Source: Gemmatimonadales bacterium UBA4718
Lineage (GTDB): Bacteria; Gemmatimonadota; Gemmatimonadetes; Gemmatimonadales; Gemmatimonadaceae
NCBI GenBank assembly: GCA_002404375.1
Contig: DHJO01000154.1
Span: 7,104-16,366, forward strand
Direction of reading: 5' to 3'
DNA length: 9,263 nucleotides
Under the pieces are notes generated by a model. It had not been told where the DNA came from, searched no databases, and worked only from the letters and a program-made list of their open reading frames with translations. The stretch's first letter is position 1, and the number at the start of each line of letters is the position of its first letter. Of this stretch, positions 6,334 through 9,263 are shown piece by piece. Position numbers and translations under genes: made by a program.

Positions 6334-7963
6334 GTGCCGCCCTGAATTCCGCGTCCGCATTCCAGGTGGGGACGGTGCGCGCGTTTCCGAGAGAGAGCCC
6401 AAACCGATACACGATCTCCGCCAACTGCGCGACACCGGTAAGATCGAGGCCGGGTCGGTACTCGTCGGAAGGCTGGTGATATCTGTGGGCGGTGTACTCG
6501 TCGCGTTGTGCCTTGCCCCAGCCTATTGGATGCCCGACGTAGTCGTAGCCGCCTTTCACATCGACGGCGGGAATGCCGGCCATCGCGAAGGAGAAATGGT
6601 CCGAGCGATAAAAGTGACCCTGCTCAGGATGCTCGTCCGGAACGATCCGGATTCCTTCTGACTTGACTAGCGCGGCCAGCTCGGGTCCGAGCGAGCTCTT
6701 GGTATCGCCGAGAACTTCGAGATCGCGAAAGCGTCCAATCAGCGCGGGATTATCGATATTGAGGTCGGCGATGATTTTCGATGCCGGCACCGTTGGATGC
6801 GCCCCGAAGTAGGCGGAGCCGAGCAGGCCCGATTCTTCGGCGGTGACGAAAACGAATAGTTGGGAGCGGCGGGGCTTCACGCCCGCGGCCGCCGTCTGAG
6901 CGATCGTGAGAACTGCCGCAACGCCTGACGCATTGTCAGCGGCGCCGTTGTAAATCGAGTCGCCGTTGACGACCGGTCCAATTCCGAAGTGATCCCAATG
7001 CGCGCTGTACGCGACGTACTCGTCACGCACCTTCGGATCGATACCCCGCACCACTCCGACGACGTTGTTCGCCGACATGTGCTGGAGGCTGTTGCGCATC
7101 GTCGCATCGATGATGATGCCGGTTGAAACCGGGCGGAAATCGCGAGACTCGGCCCGCTTGCGCAAATCGGTCATGCTGAGGCCGGCCTGGGCGAGCAACG
7201 CCGTCGCGGCGCTGTCGGTGATCCAGCCGCGCACGCCAATGGGGGCAGGCGCGACGGGATCGCGCGGAAGCAGGCGCTGCTCGGTCGAATTCGAATTGAC
7301 CACGACGTGCCAGGGATATCCCGCGCGCTCGGTCGTGTGCACGATCAACATTCCCGCCGCGCCCCGGCGCTCTGCTTCCTCGTACTTGTAGGTCCAACGT
7401 CCGTAGTAGGTCATCGCCTTCCCGCCAAACAAATTCGGCTCGGCGGCGGTGGCGGGAGGATCATTGACGAGAACTAGCAGAACTTTTCCGCGCACATCGG
7501 TGCCCTTGAAGTCGTCCCACCTGTACTCGGGCGCAGTCGCTCCGTATCCGACGAAAACGAGCTCACCGTGCGCGGAGCTGGCATCCGTCGCTGAGCCCGG
7601 CCAGACGACGACGTCATCCGTGAAGCGGAGGTTGGCGTTGGCTTTGCCCGAAGCGGTGACTTTGATGGTGCCTGGGTCCGATTTCACGACATCGATCGGA
7701 ACACGCTGGAAATAAGAGCTGTCTCCCACGCCTGGCTTGACGCCGTACGCCTGGAGCTGCGTTGCGATGTATTCTTCGGTGATTCGCCCACCGCGTGTAG
7801 CTGGCGCCCGGCCTTCAAGGAGGTCGGATGAAAGGAACCGCAGGTACGCGTCGATTTCCTGGGGACTGATCCGGCTGGGTGCCCCGTCTGTCTGCGCGTC
7901 CGCCCTCGAGGCGGCAATGATCGAGATGAGCGCGACTGAGAGCAGAACGCTGGGACGAGGCAT
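6308..7963 (-). CDS. Secreted M28 family zinc peptidase with PA-like insert
   Basis: This 551-residue protein begins with a signal peptide (about 1-23, basic start, hydrophobic core VLLSVALISIIAA, likely cleavage after ADA). A PA-like insert (about 130-290, with VFVGYGATAPEYRWDDFKGTDVRGKVLLVLVNDPP and a later AAGMLIVHT) sits before the catalytic domain. The two-zinc M28 ligands are visible in order: H322 (AHWDH), bridging D343 (AADNASG), base E376 and ligand E377 (TAEESGLLGS), D404 (LNIDNP) and H496 (YHQPSDEY). It should hydrolyse N-terminal residues or dipeptides in the periplasm or outside the cell. A long (550 aa) form with PA insert is common in soil and marine bacteria. ATG 7963 fits the signal peptide; no strong Shine-Dalgarno sequence is seen. 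The gene downstream is a PLP amino-acid enzyme, so peptide use followed by amino-acid breakdown is a plausible joint role (inference). Confidence 0.94.
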   Translation of the reverse strand: MPRPSVLLSVALISIIAASRADAQTDGAPSRISPQEIDAYLRFLSSDLLEGRAPATRGGRITEEYIATQLQAYGVKPGVGDSSYFQRVPIDVVKSDPGTIKVTASGKANANLRFTDDVVVWPGSATDASSAHGELVFVGYGATAPEYRWDDFKGTDVRGKVLLVLVNDPPATAAEPNLFGGKAMTYYGRWTYKYEEAERRGAAGMLIVHTTERAGYPWHVVVNSNSTEQRLLPRDPVAPAPIGVRGWITDSAATALLAQAGLSMTDLRKRAESRDFRPVSTGIIIDATMRNSLQHMSANNVVGVVRGIDPKVRDEYVAYSAHWDHFGIGPVVNGDSIYNGAADNASGVAAVLTIAQTAAAGVKPRRSQLFVFVTAEESGLLGSAYFGAHPTVPASKIIADLNIDNPALIGRFRDLEVLGDTKSSLGPELAALVKSEGIRIVPDEHPEQGHFYRSDHFSFAMAGIPAVDVKGGYDYVGHPIGWGKAQRDEYTAHRYHQPSDEYRPGLDLTGVAQLAEIVYRFGLSLGNARTVPTWNADAEFRAARDASRKGQ

Positions 7964-7984
7964 CGATTTACTCTGTGTGTGTGG

Positions 7985-7998
7985 TGTACGTCAGTACA
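7985..7998. promoter_or_regulatory. Perfect dyad at the M28 promoter, possible operator
   Basis: TGTAC-GTCA-GTACA is a perfect 5-bp inverted repeat with a 4-base centre. It lies directly next to the TATAAT box of the minus-strand promoter and covers its predicted start point, in the divergent region between the M28 peptidase and the patatin gene. A regulator bound here could affect both genes. Short length means chance remains possible. Confidence 0.35.
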
Positions 7999-8003
7999 TT
8001 ATA
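7998..8003 (-). promoter_or_regulatory. -10 box of the M28-kynureninase-like unit
   Basis: A perfect TATAAT on the minus strand, 34 bases before the ATG at 7963. The -35 region is poor (TGCGAA at 8026-8021 for a 17-base spacer), so either the promoter needs an activator or uses another sigma factor. On the plus strand the overlapping TATAAC (8000-8005) could serve the patatin gene, also with no good -35 box. Confidence 0.5.
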
Positions 8004-8016
8004 ACTTCCCGCACTT

Positions 8017-8081
8017 AACCTTCGCATGTCCCGCCGGACTCCACCGCACCCAACCTTAGCATGCCCCGTCAGACGCCACGA
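8017..8081 (+). repeat. Imperfect tandem duplication spanning the patatin start codon
   Basis: Two 30-base copies, 8017-8046 and 8052-8081, share about 23 of 30 bases with a period of 35. Both contain an AACCTT-x-GCATG core, so each carries an ATG (8026 and 8061). Only the second ATG is in frame with the patatin gene; the first opens a short frame unrelated to it. It looks like an old local duplication of the translation start. Confidence 0.5.
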
Positions 8082-9227
8082 AGACTGAAACGAGCATCTC
8101 CCTCCAAGCAACGACGCAAGGCGCACAAGATCGCGCTCGTGCTGGGCGGCGGAGGGCTGAAAGGGTTCGCGCACATCGGCGTTTTTCGCGCGCTGAAGGA
8201 GCTCGGGATCGAGCCGACGGTCGTCGCAGGCACAAGCATCGGCGCGCTCATTGGCGCCGCGTACGCTCGCGGGCTGGACGTAGTCGAGATGACGGATCGC
8301 GCGCGGGCACTGAAGCGCCGCGATCTCTTCCGTCTCAACCGCATGGGAATGTTGCTCGAGCGGCAGCACTCACCGGCGATATACCTCGAGGAGCCCCTCA
8401 GAAACATCGTGAAATCGATTGCGAGCGAGAAGCGGCTCGATCAATTGAAGAGGACATTACTCGTCAACACAGTCGACATTTCGCGCGGGGCGCAGGTCGT
8501 ATGGGGACTCCCCGGCCTGCGCGATGTGAGCGTTGCCGATGCGGTCTATGCCTCGTGCGCGCTTCCAGGTTTTTATCCTCCTGGCCTCGTCAGTGGCAGG
8601 CTGTGCGTCGATGGCGGCGTGCTCGACAATCTTCCGGTGTCAATCGCCGGCCGCGGGATGGACGCCGTGATCGCGGTGGACACGGGGTCGAGCGACGTGG
8701 AGCCAGAGAACGACATCGCAACCGCCGGATTCGCGTCCATCTACGTGCGGGCGGCGACGACGATGATGCACGCGCTCCAGCTGGCGCCGTTCGCCAACTG
8801 GACTCGCCCTCCGATGATTCTGATCAGACCAAAGGTCAATCACATCGGGTGGTTCAGCTTCTCGCACACCGAGGAGCTGCTCGAGGCGGGCTACACGGCC
8901 GCGATGGAAGCGTGCAAGCACTACGAGGAATGCATCACCTGGGGCATCGGCGTGTTTCCCCGCAGGGCGATGCAGATCACCGTGGATCGGGACAAGTGCA
9001 TCGGCTGCACGCTCTGCACTGCTCTGGCGCCCGACGTGATGGCGATGGACTCACACCAGAAGGCGTACCCGCTTACACCGGTAGTCGAGTGGTCGCCGGC
9101 GGACGGCGATTTCGTGCACCATTGCCCGACGTTCGCCATCGAGGCGACGCGACTCGAGATGGGCGGCAGCCACGAAGAGAAGACAACGGTTGATCCTACC
9201 AGCGAGCCGACGACGAAGACTGGCTGA
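8061..9227 (+). CDS. Patatin-like phospholipase fused to a C-terminal [4Fe-4S] ferredoxin domain
   Basis: This 388-residue protein has a basic, probably disordered N-terminal tail (1-22), then a patatin domain (about 23-285): oxyanion-hole loop GGGGLKG (29-35), nucleophile motif GTSIG (Ser59), and the dyad aspartate in CVDGGVLDNLP (D184). All catalytic elements are intact, so acyl-ester (lipid) hydrolysis is expected. Residues about 304-365 form a separate ferredoxin-like module: ITVDRDKCIGCTLC (C313, C316, C319), an acidic segment, then C355-P in HHCPTFAIEA. This CxxCxxC...CP pattern is that of single-cluster bacterial ferredoxins. A Thr/Glu-rich tail ends the protein. There is no signal peptide, so it should be cytoplasmic, which suits an iron-sulfur cluster. 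An in-frame TAA 15 codons upstream limits the start to ATG 8061; no Shine-Dalgarno sequence is visible. It is the only plus-strand gene, divergent from the M28 peptidase. Joining of lipase and electron-transfer or redox-sensing function is inference. Confidence 0.93.
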   Translation: MPRQTPRRLKRASPSKQRRKAHKIALVLGGGGLKGFAHIGVFRALKELGIEPTVVAGTSIGALIGAAYARGLDVVEMTDRARALKRRDLFRLNRMGMLLERQHSPAIYLEEPLRNIVKSIASEKRLDQLKRTLLVNTVDISRGAQVVWGLPGLRDVSVADAVYASCALPGFYPPGLVSGRLCVDGGVLDNLPVSIAGRGMDAVIAVDTGSSDVEPENDIATAGFASIYVRAATTMMHALQLAPFANWTRPPMILIRPKVNHIGWFSFSHTEELLEAGYTAAMEACKHYEECITWGIGVFPRRAMQITVDRDKCIGCTLCTALAPDVMAMDSHQKAYPLTPVVEWSPADGDFVHHCPTFAIEATRLEMGGSHEEKTTVDPTSEPTTKTG

Positions 9228-9263
9228 GTTTGGGAGCTAGTTGTCAACTGAACTGAACGGGGT

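Noticed and set aside
5692..6345. 217-codon plus-strand frame
   Set aside because: Antisense to the kynureninase-like gene, rich in Arg and His, no domain seen.
6334..6435. Longer N-terminus for the kynureninase-like enzyme (start at 6435)
   Set aside because: It would overlap the M28 gene by 128 bases, and the added residues (MSRSWRRSC...) look like a frame-shifted reading of the peptidase C-terminus.
7974..7983. TG dinucleotide run upstream of the M28 gene as a phase-variation tract
   Set aside because: Only five repeat units in a leader region; too short to suggest slippage-based switching.
8501..9193. 230-codon plus-strand frame within the patatin gene
   Set aside because: Out-of-frame shadow of the patatin-ferredoxin gene; composition is Arg/Gly-rich and motif-free.
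9239..9249. AGTTG-T-CAACT inverted repeat after the patatin gene as a terminator
   Set aside because: Five-bp stem with a one-base centre and no T-run; too short to form a terminator hairpin.

Overview
The window is G+C-rich bacterial DNA (roughly 60% by eye), almost fully coding, with no RNA genes, mobile elements or CRISPR arrays that I can see. Gene style (a secreted M28 peptidase with a PA-type insert, an M16 peptidase with a HRMRRWRIGRE-type segment, a kynureninase-like PLP enzyme, TPR proteins with proline-rich linkers) reminds me of Gemmatimonadota or a similar environmental lineage. That is an inference from memory of families, not a proven assignment.

Seven genes are read here: six on the minus strand and one on the plus strand at the right end. 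From right to left on the minus strand, a promoter region at 7964-8060 leads into a secreted M28 zinc peptidase (6308-7963), followed with a short overlap by a kynureninase-like fold-type I PLP enzyme (5074-6333). These two look like a small peptide or amino-acid catabolic unit. A 91-bp gap (4983-5073) holds a good sigma70-type promoter and a Shine-Dalgarno sequence for the second unit.

The second unit is a tightly packed chain: a soluble TPR protein (3930-4982), a membrane-anchored TPR protein with a long Pro/Gly-rich linker (2731-3933), an ABC ATPase (1823-2734), an ABC-2 type permease (1095-1826), then after 33 bp an M16 zinc peptidase (1-1061, cut by the window edge). The first four genes are joined by three successive 4-base stop/start overlaps (GTGA, GTGA, ATGA). 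This supports translational coupling and also decides the ATPase start as GTG at 2734. The set reads as an ABC transporter with two TPR partners and a downstream peptidase. Its substrate cannot be read from the sequence.

On the plus strand, 8061-9227 encodes a patatin-like phospholipase with a C-terminal single-cluster [4Fe-4S] ferredoxin domain. This fusion is the most unusual object in the window. Intergenic regions carry small dyad symmetries at promoter positions (5006-5025, 7985-7998) and an imperfect 35-bp-period duplication around the patatin start codon.
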